A DNA stretch of 25,295 nt from an uncultured Hungatella sp. (GCA_910585645.1 CAJUFP010000075.1:1-25295); one strand, 5' to 3'; shown: positions 17,737 through 24,415, counted from the first letter of the stretch. The notes: generated by a model not told the origin, from the letters alone. Made by a program: numbers and translations.

Positions 17737-19105
17737 GATTTACGCCCTTGCCAGGCTGGGGACGGACAGGTATCATCTGCGGAAGCTGTACCTGCCCCGT
17801 GAAGAGTTCCAGGAGATCCGGCAACAGGAAGGGACAGGGTATGACGATTTACGGAGTGTGTTTGAAGAAATTCCGTTTCCGGACGATACAGGGAACGGCC
17901 GGCTGAATTTTATCCTGCCGGACAGCTGCGGCGGGCTGTGCGTCCGGGCAAAGGATATGGGTCCCGGTTTTTCGCAACGGAATCTGTATAACGGGGCATC
18001 CATGGAGGGGACAAGGGAAGAGATGCTGGCGGAGCTTCGGGAAAGCCTGCAGAAACAGGGATACCACTTCCGGCCCAATGCCTGTTTCCAGGACGTGGAC
18101 ATGCTGGAGACCCTGCAGAAGATCATGGAGCAGAATACCAGTTTCTTCCAGACGGATTTTGCCTATGACCGGGAGATGCTCCGGGAGGCGGCGGGGGACA
18201 GGAACGCACCCCGGAACTTTTTCTGGATGAGCAGGAAGGGCGGAACCTGGTGCTTCCCGGAGCGGAGCGTGCATATCCGGCAGACCAGTCCGCACAATAC
18301 CTGGTTCTTTTATGGCGGGTGCCGGGACGAGCATGTGAAGGCGTTCCGGGTGGAACTGCACGGCATGAAAGACGACCGTGTGATGGGGGATATCCTGGAA
18401 ATAGATTATCAGAAGCATCTGGACTATCTCTGCACCCACTCCCATGACCCTGTGGAAGTGGAGGTGGTGTTTAAGAATCCCAACAGCTGCCGCACTTTCA
18501 GCTGGCAGGAGTATGAGCAGAACTGGCAGGCTATCGCAAACCGGTACGGGACGGCGGAGCGGAGACGGTATCTGGTGGAGGATGAATACCAGCTGTCCCA
18601 GGACATGGCGGGAGCCCGCAGGATGTTCTGGGATGCGGTGGATGTGATGGAACCGGACGACTATGTAAGGCGCCTGGAGCATGACAGGCTCCATGACTAC
18701 GGCTATACCGCAGGGGATATGTCGCTGACCGGCCCCATGGATGCGGAGCGGGCAGTCCTGCAGGGGCTGGAGTGTTATATCCTGAATCCGGACGGTTCTA
18801 GGGAGCCGGTCCGTGACAGGGAGACTTACCAGCAGGCGCTTTCCCATGAGAAGCTGTTCGGCATGGAGACAGGGGAAAAGGAGATCCTGTGGTACTTCAA
18901 GCAGGATGCGGCCCCGCTTTTTAATGAAGAGGAGATGCAGAAGATTTATTCCCTTGCACTGCAGGCCGGCATGGAGAACGAGCCGGAGGGGAGCAGGCTG
19001 CTGGACGGCATCATCCATAAGGCGGAATGCTTTCTTCCGGTGGAAGGGCAGAGGGAGGCGCTGGCGGAAGAGCAGGAAGCACTGCCAGGAGATGTCATCC
19101 GGTAG
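17717..19105 (+). CDS. hypothetical ICE protein (462 aa)
   Basis: I do not recognise a domain. It is a soluble, acidic, Tyr/Arg-rich protein without a signal peptide or membrane segment. It starts at ATG 17717, with AAGGAG 6 nt upstream, and overlaps the PP-loop gene by 20 nt, so the two are translationally coupled and may work together. The first part contains LNFILPDSCGGLCVRAKDMG. The second half, from about residue 355 (GPMDAERAVLQGLECYILN), reads like a separate small domain. The length is intact and no repeat is seen. It ends in TAG, followed by a 102-nt gap without recognisable features. Confidence 0.75.
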   Translation: MKMERNEIYALARLGTDRYHLRKLYLPREEFQEIRQQEGTGYDDLRSVFEEIPFPDDTGNGRLNFILPDSCGGLCVRAKDMGPGFSQRNLYNGASMEGTREEMLAELRESLQKQGYHFRPNACFQDVDMLETLQKIMEQNTSFFQTDFAYDREMLREAAGDRNAPRNFFWMSRKGGTWCFPERSVHIRQTSPHNTWFFYGGCRDEHVKAFRVELHGMKDDRVMGDILEIDYQKHLDYLCTHSHDPVEVEVVFKNPNSCRTFSWQEYEQNWQAIANRYGTAERRRYLVEDEYQLSQDMAGARRMFWDAVDVMEPDDYVRRLEHDRLHDYGYTAGDMSLTGPMDAERAVLQGLECYILNPDGSREPVRDRETYQQALSHEKLFGMETGEKEILWYFKQDAAPLFNEEEMQKIYSLALQAGMENEPEGSRLLDGIIHKAECFLPVEGQREALAEEQEALPGDVIR

Positions 19106-19207
19106 AACAGCAGGAAGGCAGTTTTGAAATATCCTGATGCCTGACAATGAAATCCAATACAGGATGAAAATTCAGTTCCAGGCTGCCAGGACAGAAAAGA
19201 GGGAACG

Positions 19208-19777
19208 ATGAACGATTATAAAATGAACTTCTATGTGGATTATATCAACCAGAACGTGCTGAACCGGATCAATTACGCACGTCTCCAGGAAGATTACCAG
19301 ACAGAGGAAAAGGCATATACCAAAAGTGTGCTGAACGCTCTCCACCAGGGGGTGATGGAAGTGTACGGCACGGAGACTTTTGACCGTGACACGCTGGAAG
19401 AAGGCTTTGTCCTTCTGCCGGGAGTGCTGCAGTCCAGGGAGAACGGCAATGTCTGTATCGCCCTTCTGGAACTGGATCTATCTTCATCCGGGGAACACTG
19501 GGGGACGGATTATCTGACAAAATATGGCTGTATCAATCCCCGTGAAGAGGAAATGCCGGATGCGGTGCGCCAGTTTCTGAAGGAGACCTACGGAACCTAT
19601 GATTACGGTTACACGGCAACCCTCACGGATGATATCCATGTGGATAAGGAGCGTCTGCCGGATGCACTGAAGGAGATCCTGGCAGATTTCGGGAACCATG
19701 TGTTTGTGCCGTGCAGCCGGGAGGAAGTGTCGGAAAATCTCCTGGACTATACGGAGGACGGGGATATGGAAAGGTAG
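19208..19777 (+). CDS. hypothetical ICE protein (189 aa)
   Basis: An unrecognised acidic cytoplasmic protein beginning MNDYKMNFYVDYINQNVLNR. It has Tyr-rich segments (TYDYGYTATL) and no membrane helix. The ribosome site is AGAGGGAACG. The last codons (ATG GAA AGG TAG) carry an A/G-rich stretch that can act as ribosome site for the DUF4314 gene, whose ATG follows 6 nt after the stop and is in the same frame. Read-through of the TAG would therefore fuse the two proteins. Confidence 0.7.
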   Translation: MNDYKMNFYVDYINQNVLNRINYARLQEDYQTEEKAYTKSVLNALHQGVMEVYGTETFDRDTLEEGFVLLPGVLQSRENGNVCIALLELDLSSSGEHWGTDYLTKYGCINPREEEMPDAVRQFLKETYGTYDYGYTATLTDDIHVDKERLPDALKEILADFGNHVFVPCSREEVSENLLDYTEDGDMER

Positions 19778-19783
19778 GCGGTT

Positions 19784-20071
19784 ATGGCAGGATGGAAAAC
19801 GCAGGCGGAGGTTGCAGCGATACGGAAACGGTATCCCGCAGGTTCCCGGATAGAACTGGATTACATGAACGAGCAGGGAATGCCGCCCGGACTGAAAGGG
19901 ATCGTGAAGTCTGTGGACGATGCGGGACAGCTGCATATGATCTGGGAGAACGGCAGGTCCCTGGCCCTTGTGCCGGGGGCTGACCGGTTCCACCGGCTGC
20001 CGGAGCCGCAGACGGAGAAAGGGGCAGGAAAGGAAGCGCTGCCGGAAGAAACAGGAGAAATGGAGCGATGA
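19784..20071 (+). CDS. DUF4314 domain protein
   Basis: A 95-aa protein of the DUF4314 type (small beta-rich domain of unknown function common in Bacillota ICEs). It contains IRKRYPAGSRIELDYMNEQG, then GLKGIVKSVDDAGQLHMIWENG and SLALVPGADRFHRL. It is tightly coupled to the preceding gene (6-nt spacing). The C-terminus, rich in Glu, ends EMER, and the coding bases GGAGCGATGA place a ribosome-site-like GGAG before a following ATG at 20068. That downstream ORF is probably not real. Confidence 0.78.
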   Translation: MAGWKTQAEVAAIRKRYPAGSRIELDYMNEQGMPPGLKGIVKSVDDAGQLHMIWENGRSLALVPGADRFHRLPEPQTEKGAGKEALPEETGEMER

Positions 20072-20085
20072 AAAAGGCGGAGGCA

Positions 20086-20114
20086 TTGAATAAAGTCTGC
20101 CGGTCTGCTATACT
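20086..20114 (+). promoter_or_regulatory. promoter of the 66-aa/flavin reductase unit
   Basis: TTGAAT (20086-20091), a 17-nt spacer and TATACT (20109-20114), with a TG at 20106-20107, give a full extended -10 sigma-A promoter. Transcription would start near 20121, about 100 nt before the 66-aa gene. The promoter begins inside the stretch after the DUF4314 stop. Confidence 0.7.
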
Positions 20115-20131
20115 GGAGCCATCCGACAGGT

Positions 20132-20180
20132 GTTCCGGTGCAGATAAGGCTGTCAATACGGCCTGTTACATAACCGGAAC
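20132..20180 (+). ncRNA. structured 5' leader upstream of the flavin reductase unit
   Basis: Within the predicted leader, GTTCCGGT (20132-20139) pairs perfectly with ACCGGAAC (20173-20180). Inside it, AGGCTGT (20147-20153) pairs with ACGGCCT (20158-20164) through one G-U wobble and a CAAT tetraloop. The two stems are separated by a near-symmetric internal loop (7 and 8 nt). This is a compact cis-regulatory-RNA-like fold. No known riboswitch class is recognised, and the structure is inferred by eye. Confidence 0.4.
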
Positions 20181-20222
20181 GGGAAAGCCTGCCGGAAATA
20201 AGCGCCGGGAGGTAAATGCAGG

Positions 20223-20423
20223 ATGGCAGAGGATAAGCGGAAAGAGACAGATGAAGAACTGATGGAGCGTTTTGACAGCTTTGTCAGGGCGGCTATCTTA
20301 GAGGAAGGGAATAAACTGTGGGCAGAGAAAGGGTATCCGCTTTTGACGGAAGAGGATATGGCGGACGTGGATACGCTTTCCGGCCTGAAAGAACGCTTTG
20401 GCGCAAAGGAGGAAAACAGATGA
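20223..20423 (+). CDS. small hypothetical protein (66 aa)
   Basis: An acidic helical 66-aa protein with EELMERFDSFVRAAILEEG and a PLLTEEDMADVDTL segment. I do not recognise a family. The ribosome site GGGAGG (20207-20212) lies 10 nt before ATG 20223. It is the first gene of the unit driven by the promoter at 20086. Its stop overlaps the next start (ATGA at 20420-20423), so it is translationally coupled to the flavin reductase. The role is unknown. Confidence 0.7.
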   Translation: MAEDKRKETDEELMERFDSFVRAAILEEGNKLWAEKGYPLLTEEDMADVDTLSGLKERFGAKEENR

Positions 20424-20980
20424 GGAAGAATTTTGGAGCGAAGCCGTGGACGTACCCGCAGCCGGTATTTATCATTGCCACCTATGGGGAGGACGGGACA
20501 CCGGACGCCATGAACGCCGCATGGGGCGGCATCAGCGATGACACGCAGATTTCCATGTGTCTTTCTGCAGGGCATAAGACGGTGGCGAATATCCTGGCCC
20601 GTGGCGCTTTTACGGTAAGCATGGCGGATGCGGCTCATGTGGCAGAGTGCGATTATGTGGGGATCGAGTCCGCAAACAAGGTGCCGGACAAGCTGGCAAA
20701 GGCAGGGTTTCATACGGAAAAGGCGGAGCATGTGGACGCTCCCGTTATTGTGGAGCTGCCCATGGCGGTGGAGTGCAGACTGGTGAGCTACGATAAGGAG
20801 ACCTGCAGGCTGGTGGGCGAGATCGTCAATGTTTCCGCAGATGAAAAGATCCTGGACGAAAACGGGAAGATCGACCCGGCAAAGCTGGAACCCATTGTGT
20901 TTGACCCGGTGAACAACGCCTATCTGAAGCTGGGCGAAAAGGTGGGGAACGCTTTCAAGGACGGAATGAAGCTGAAATAA
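20420..20980 (+). CDS. flavin reductase family protein (FMN-binding split barrel)
   Basis: A 186-aa protein of the flavin-reductase-like FMN-binding split-barrel family. These bind FMN and reduce flavins or related acceptors with NAD(P)H. Recognisable parts are the N-terminal PQPVFIIATYGEDGTPDAMNAAWGG strands, the SMCLSAGHKTVANI segment and FTVSMADAAHVAECDYVG. Length is typical. ATG 20420 has AAAGGAGG (20405-20412) upstream and overlaps the 66-aa gene. A strong terminator follows at 21037. It is a metabolic cargo gene among ICE maintenance genes, and its physiological acceptor cannot be told from sequence. Confidence 0.87.
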   Translation: MRKNFGAKPWTYPQPVFIIATYGEDGTPDAMNAAWGGISDDTQISMCLSAGHKTVANILARGAFTVSMADAAHVAECDYVGIESANKVPDKLAKAGFHTEKAEHVDAPVIVELPMAVECRLVSYDKETCRLVGEIVNVSADEKILDENGKIDPAKLEPIVFDPVNNAYLKLGEKVGNAFKDGMKLK

Positions 20981-21036
20981 CGGCAGAGAAATCAGAAACC
21001 ATAACAGGATAACAGAAAAATAACAACACAGTGCAG

Positions 21037-21083
21037 GGCGCTGGCAGAATGGAAGAAAAACCATTTTGCCGGCGCCTTTTCTT
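21037..21083 (+). terminator. intrinsic terminator after the flavin reductase
   Basis: A 16-bp stem, 21037-21052 with 21061-21076 (GGCGCTGGCAGAATGG against CCATTTTGCCGGCGCC, two G-U wobbles), has an A-rich 8-nt loop and a TTTTCTT tail. It would separate the flavin reductase unit from the TOPRIM gene, unless read-through occurs. The rest of 20981-21036 is A-rich and featureless. Confidence 0.85.
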
Positions 21084-21091
21084 GCAGGGAG

Positions 21092-22147
21092 GTGACGGTT
21101 ACGGACAGACAAACAGCCATAAGGCGGCGGCCCATGCCTTTTACGGAAGAGCAGATGAAACAGGTCTTTGACACCAATATCATAGATTTCGCCGTCAGCC
21201 ACGGCTTTGAGGTGGAGAAGGGCGACCGGAACACGGTCCATGTGAAGCACAGCGGCGGCCTGTACCTGTTTCGGCACGGGCGGGGGTATTATCAGTTTGC
21301 CGGGGAGAAGAGCGGGAACATCATCCAGTTTGCCCAGGAATATCTGGGAGCTGCTGACTTCAAAAGCGCGGTGGAGATGATTCTGGGCTGCCGTGCCTAC
21401 GAGCAGACAGAGCATTATGTGGAGCCGGTGGAGAAGAAACCCAGAGGGGAGCTGGTGCTGCCGCCGAAAGACAGGGATTTTAACCGTACCATCGCCTATC
21501 TTACCCGTACCCGTGGCATAGACAGCGAGATCGTGTATGCCATGATCAACTAGAACAAGGTATACCAGGCAGTTACCCGGAAGAATGGGTATACCTTCCG
21601 GAACTGTGCTTTTGTAGGCTACGATGGGGAGGGGAAGCCCCGGTATTGTGCGCTCCGGTCCCCCAGCAGTGACCAGAAATTCCGGCAGGACATGGAGAAC
21701 TCTGACAAGACTTACGGCTTCTGCATGGAGGGGCGCTCTGACCGGGTATATGAGTTTGAGGCGCCCATTGACGCCATGAGCCATGCAACTCTGTGCAAGC
21801 TATACGGCATTGACTGGCGGGAGGATCACCGGGTGGCGGAGGGGTGCCTGTCGGATAAAGCCCTTTCCCGTTATTTGAAAAGCCACCCGGAGATCCGGGA
21901 GATTGTCTTCTGCTATGACAATGACATGGAGGGGAAGGATGCAAACGGACAGCCCCGCAACCATGGGCAGGTGCAGGCAGAACAGTCAGCGGAGGCTTTT
22001 GCAAAGGCGGGATATAAAGTGTTCATCCAGACCCCGCAGACAAAGGACTTTAATGAGGATCTGCTTACCTTCCGGGAAATGTCGGCCAGGAGCAGGGATG
22101 GCCCTGAAAGGGCAGAAGCGGAAGAGTTGGAAACGGCATATCCCTGA
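21092..22147 (+). pseudogene. DUF3991/TOPRIM domain protein with an internal UAG
   Basis: An ICE DNA-metabolism protein with an N-terminal region, a DUF3991 domain and a C-terminal TOPRIM domain, similar to primase-like proteins of conjugative elements. The TOPRIM glutamate region is EFEAPIDAMSH and the DxD region is FCYDNDMEGKD. The frame is continuous from GTG 21092 to TGA 22147 except for one TAG at 21551-21553 (codon 154), inside DUF3991 between VYAMIN and NKVYQAV. Conserved sequence resumes immediately, so it is one gene with an amber codon. Translation without suppression gives a 153-aa protein lacking TOPRIM. The start is uncertain: GTG 21092 overlaps the ribosome site GGGAGGTG, and ATG 21134 is an alternative without a clear site. 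The stop overlaps the next frame. Confidence 0.8.
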
Positions 22148-22164
22148 TGCCGGAAAGGAGGTAT

Positions 22165-22554
22165 ATGAGGCCGGTTTATGTGTGCCAGTTGGAAGAGCGG
22201 AAACAGATGGAGGTCAGGAGACTGCTGGAGGTCAGGAGACTGCTGGAGGGGCTGATCCTTCATGGCTGCGGCGGCGATAAGTCCGAAGTGGAGCGGTATT
22301 ACGGCATGAGTTTTGAGGAGGCTGTACAGAACGGCATGGATTCCAAGATTGTGGATCTGGACTACCTCATGGTGTTCTATGCCGAGGAATATAACTCCGG
22401 AAAAGCGGATGAAGAGTTCCGTCTGGCGGATGCTGCCGTGATCACCAGCATTTTAAAAGAGGCGAGAAAAGTTGATGATGTACCGCCGTTTGTCTATCCC
22501 TGTGGCCGTCCAGAGGATAGGTTGGAACTGCAGGAAGATGAGTGGGAGCGGTAA
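22165..22554 (+). CDS. hypothetical ICE protein with a duplicated EVRRLL segment
   Basis: A 129-aa acidic protein of unknown function beginning MRPVYVCQLEERKQ. ATG 22165 is preferred over 22147 because AAAGGAGG (22154-22161) precedes it. Residues near the N-terminus contain a tandem EVRRLL EVRRLL created by an exact 18-bp duplication. The remainder (LILHGCGGDKSEVERYYG and DLDYLMVFYAEEYNSG) suggests a small alpha-rich ICE accessory protein. It ends WER, and the following bases hold the ribosome site for the 39-aa membrane protein. Confidence 0.65.
   Translation: MRPVYVCQLEERKQMEVRRLLEVRRLLEGLILHGCGGDKSEVERYYGMSFEEAVQNGMDSKIVDLDYLMVFYAEEYNSGKADEEFRLADAAVITSILKEARKVDDVPPFVYPCGRPEDRLELQEDEWER
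22210..22245 (+). repeat. exact 18-bp tandem duplication within a CDS
   Basis: GAGGTCAGGAGACTGCTG occurs twice head to tail (22210-22227, 22228-22245), adding six residues (EVRRLL) in frame. Identity is perfect, pointing to a recent slippage or recombination event. Confidence 0.9.
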
Positions 22555-22567
22555 GATGGAGGTGTGT

Positions 22568-22687
22568 ATGAAAGTGGTTTTGATTGGAGTGCTGGCAGTT
22601 GTGGGGATTGCTGTGCTTGTGGTGTTTGCCTTTGCCCACGGGGAGAGGGTGTGCAGGGAGATCAGCGACCTTTTGGAACGGTATTAA
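22568..22687 (+). CDS. small single-pass membrane protein (39 aa)
   Basis: MKVVLIGVLAVVGIAVLV begins a hydrophobic helix of about 20 residues, followed by a short cytoplasmic-type charged tail (HGERVCREISDLLERY). GGAGG (22558-22562) lies 5 nt before ATG 22568; an in-frame ATG at 22556 is less likely. It follows the preceding gene by 13 nt. The function is unknown, and small membrane proteins of this kind are common in ICEs. Confidence 0.6.
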   Translation: MKVVLIGVLAVVGIAVLVVFAFAHGERVCREISDLLERY

Positions 22688-22720
22688 GGGATATTGGAAG
22701 AAATATTTCCAAAGCATACT

Positions 22721-22748
22721 TTGTGCAGGCCCGGATCTGTGCTATACT
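22721..22748 (+). promoter_or_regulatory. promoter of the oxidoreductase/Fic unit
   Basis: TTGTGC (22721-22726), 16 nt, then TATACT (22743-22748) with TGC immediately upstream, an extended -10 nearly identical to the one at 20106-20114. A small hairpin (TTGGAA 22694-22699 with TTCCAA 22707-22712) lies just upstream. Confidence 0.6.
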
Positions 22749-22783
22749 TAAGGGCAGATAACCAGAAACCGGAGGGAATGCAG

Positions 22784-23368
22784 ATGAAGAAGATACTTGT
22801 GATACAGGGCGGCGGCAGGGCAAAGGGAAACACTGCCCAGCTTGTCAACAGCTTTGTGGCCGGGGCAGAAGAAAGCGGACATTCTGTCGAAGTGATCTCG
22901 CTTTTAAAGAATGAGGTCAAGGGCTGCCTGGGTTGTAATGCCTGCCGTTACGGGAAGCCCTGCATCCAGAAGGACGCTTTTAATGACCTTGTGCCGAAGA
23001 TCAAGGATGCAGACTGTATTGTGTTTGCCTCCCCTCTGTACTTCTGGACGGTATCTGCCAGGATAAAGGCATTTATCGAACGGTTTTACTGTATTACAGA
23101 GAAAGATCCCAACCCGCCGCTTGGCAGGTATGAGAAGTACCCCATAAAGGACTGCGCCCTGCTGATGACATCAGCGGATGACTTTTTCTGGACGTTTGAG
23201 CAGGCAGTATCCTACTATCGGTTCGCGCTTGTCAATTATATTGGCTTTCATGACAGGGGCATGGTGCTTGCCGGTGGATGCGGGGATACCAATGGAGGGC
23301 CGCAGATTGACAAGACGGCACATTTGCAGGAAGCGTCTGAATTTGGGAAAAATATTTACCCTCAATAG
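22784..23368 (+). CDS. flavodoxin-fold NAD(P)H-dependent oxidoreductase
   Basis: A 194-aa protein of the NADPH-dependent FMN reductase / iron-sulfur flavoprotein-like family. The N-terminal strand plus FMN phosphate loop is KKILVIQGGGRAKGNTAQLV. A Cys-containing GCLGCNACRYGKPCIQKD segment, also found in many members of this family, follows, then DADCIVFASPLYFWTVSARIKAFIERF. ATG 22784 has GGAGGG (22771-22776) 7 nt before it; ATG 22778 is too close to the site. It is cargo of the ICE, transcribed from the promoter at 22721 and followed by the Fic gene. The substrate is unknown. Confidence 0.87.
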   Translation: MKKILVIQGGGRAKGNTAQLVNSFVAGAEESGHSVEVISLLKNEVKGCLGCNACRYGKPCIQKDAFNDLVPKIKDADCIVFASPLYFWTVSARIKAFIERFYCITEKDPNPPLGRYEKYPIKDCALLMTSADDFFWTFEQAVSYYRFALVNYIGFHDRGMVLAGGCGDTNGGPQIDKTAHLQEASEFGKNIYPQ

Positions 23369-23410
23369 GGGGAAAGCTGTGAAAAGCGGATTTAGAGAGA
23401 GGTGATTATT

Positions 23411-24127
23411 TTGGAAGCGAAATACCATATGACACGGGAAGAGAACATTTTTGTTGCCAAAAGGAATATCGTGGACTATATCTGGAAGAGCGCACGTCTG
23501 GAGGGGCTGGCCGTGACCTATCCGGACACGGAGGCCATCTATAACGGCATGAGCGTCCAGGGGGTAAAGGTATCCGACATTGTGGCGGTGAACAATCTGA
23601 AACACGCATGGCAGTTCGTTCTGGATACCCTGGATTACCCTACGGATTATCCGTTTGTCTGTAAGATTAACCAGTGTGTAGGCGGCGATAACCTGATCAT
23701 CCGGGCCGGGTATCTGCGGAACGTGCCGGTGAGCATTGGCGGTACAACGTGGAAGCCGGACATGCCTATTGAATCCCAGATTAAAGAGGAAATGGCGGAG
23801 ATCGGACAGATAGAGAACCCGACAGACCGGGCGCTGACCATGATGCTCTACCTTGTGCGGAAGCAGATGTTCCTGGACGGCAACAAGAGGACATCCATGC
23901 TGGCAGGCAACCATGTGATGATTTCAAATGGGTGCGGCATTATTTCCGTTCCCATTGAATTACAGCCAGCCTTTACAGGGCTGTTGATACAGTTTTATGA
24001 ATCCAATGACATGACGGAGATCAAGCAGTTTTTGTATAAGAACTGTATTGATGGCATTGAGTTTACCCCTTTGCCGGAGCAGGAAGCAGAGCGCGGGCGG
24101 GAGAACCTGCAGGGGTGGGAGCGGTAA
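23411..24127 (+). CDS. Fic family protein lacking the catalytic histidine
   Basis: A 238-aa Fic/DOC-fold protein. Active Fic enzymes AMPylate targets using HPFx(D/E)GNGR. Here the motif reads QMFLDGNKRTS (Q152 in place of His, M153 in place of Pro), while DGN-R/T is kept. The N-terminal SARLEG (residues 27-32) matches the inhibitory (S/T)xxxE(G/N) motif of class II Fic proteins. The TTG start at 23411 is chosen because AGAGAGGTGA lies just upstream; ATG 23429 is the alternative. It is the second gene of the unit from 22721 and ends before a strong terminator. Activity is doubtful without the histidine. It may act as a regulator or bind nucleotide without transfer, which is inference. Confidence 0.87.
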   Translation: MEAKYHMTREENIFVAKRNIVDYIWKSARLEGLAVTYPDTEAIYNGMSVQGVKVSDIVAVNNLKHAWQFVLDTLDYPTDYPFVCKINQCVGGDNLIIRAGYLRNVPVSIGGTTWKPDMPIESQIKEEMAEIGQIENPTDRALTMMLYLVRKQMFLDGNKRTSMLAGNHVMISNGCGIISVPIELQPAFTGLLIQFYESNDMTEIKQFLYKNCIDGIEFTPLPEQEAERGRENLQGWER

Positions 24128-24152
24128 AACAGAACAGCGGAAAGATTTCAGG

Positions 24153-24188
24153 GGAAGTATCGTGGGAGACCATGGTACTTCCTTTTTT
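24153..24188 (+). terminator. intrinsic terminator after the Fic gene
   Basis: GGAAGTA (24153-24159) pairs with TACTTCC (24176-24182), extended inward by a GTGG/CCAT stem with a wobble, and six T follow (24183-24188). It closes the oxidoreductase/Fic unit. Confidence 0.85.
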
Positions 24189-24200
24189 CGCTTTTCAGGA

Positions 24201-24326
24201 GCGGAGCGACCTCCGCCCCGATGCCATGCAGAGGGGACTTTCGCTCAAAATCGGAGATTTTGGAGTTAAGGCAGGAATAGGTTTGTGAAACAAACCGGAG
24301 AAACACCGTACAGGCAAAGCCTGTAC
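24201..24326. other. tandem-hairpin region, candidate oriT or ssDNA signal
   Basis: Non-coding region between the Fic terminator and the mobilisation genes, holding four perfect inverted repeats in a row: GCGGAG/CTCCGC (24201-24216, 4-nt loop), CAAAATC/GATTTTG (24246-24262), GGTTTGT/ACAAACC (24280-24296) and GTACAGGC/GCCTGTAC (24308-24326). The last three each have 3-nt loops. None has a T-tail. The place, before an RHH protein that probably precedes a relaxase, fits an origin of transfer. The nick site cannot be identified. Confidence 0.5.
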
Positions 24327-24380
24327 TCTTGTTAAACTTCAAATGGTGCTGTTAAAAATTGACTAAAGAGGATAGAAGGC

Positions 24381-24415
24381 AAAAGGCAGGCGGCAGTGGA
24401 TATCCGCCGCCCGCC
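24381..24415 (-). terminator. intrinsic terminator of the minus-strand ICE gene
   Basis: GGCAGGCGGC (24385-24394) and GCCGCCCGCC (24406-24415) form a 10-bp stem with one wobble. On the minus strand it is followed by TTTTGCC. It lies 7 nt after the stop of the minus-strand gene. Confidence 0.65.

Noticed and set aside
17849..19147. Long antisense ORF (432 codons) on the minus strand
   Set aside because: Mirror of a real plus-strand gene in GC-rich codons; His/Pro/Leu-rich composition and no ribosome site.
20068..20262. 64-aa ORF overlapping the DUF4314 stop
   Set aside because: It spans a full extended -10 promoter and a paired RNA structure, has unremarkable composition, and ends inside the 66-aa gene. 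It looks non-coding.
20153..21784. 543-codon antisense ORF
   Set aside because: It crosses a promoter, a terminator and three plus-strand genes, and its composition is that of an antisense shadow.
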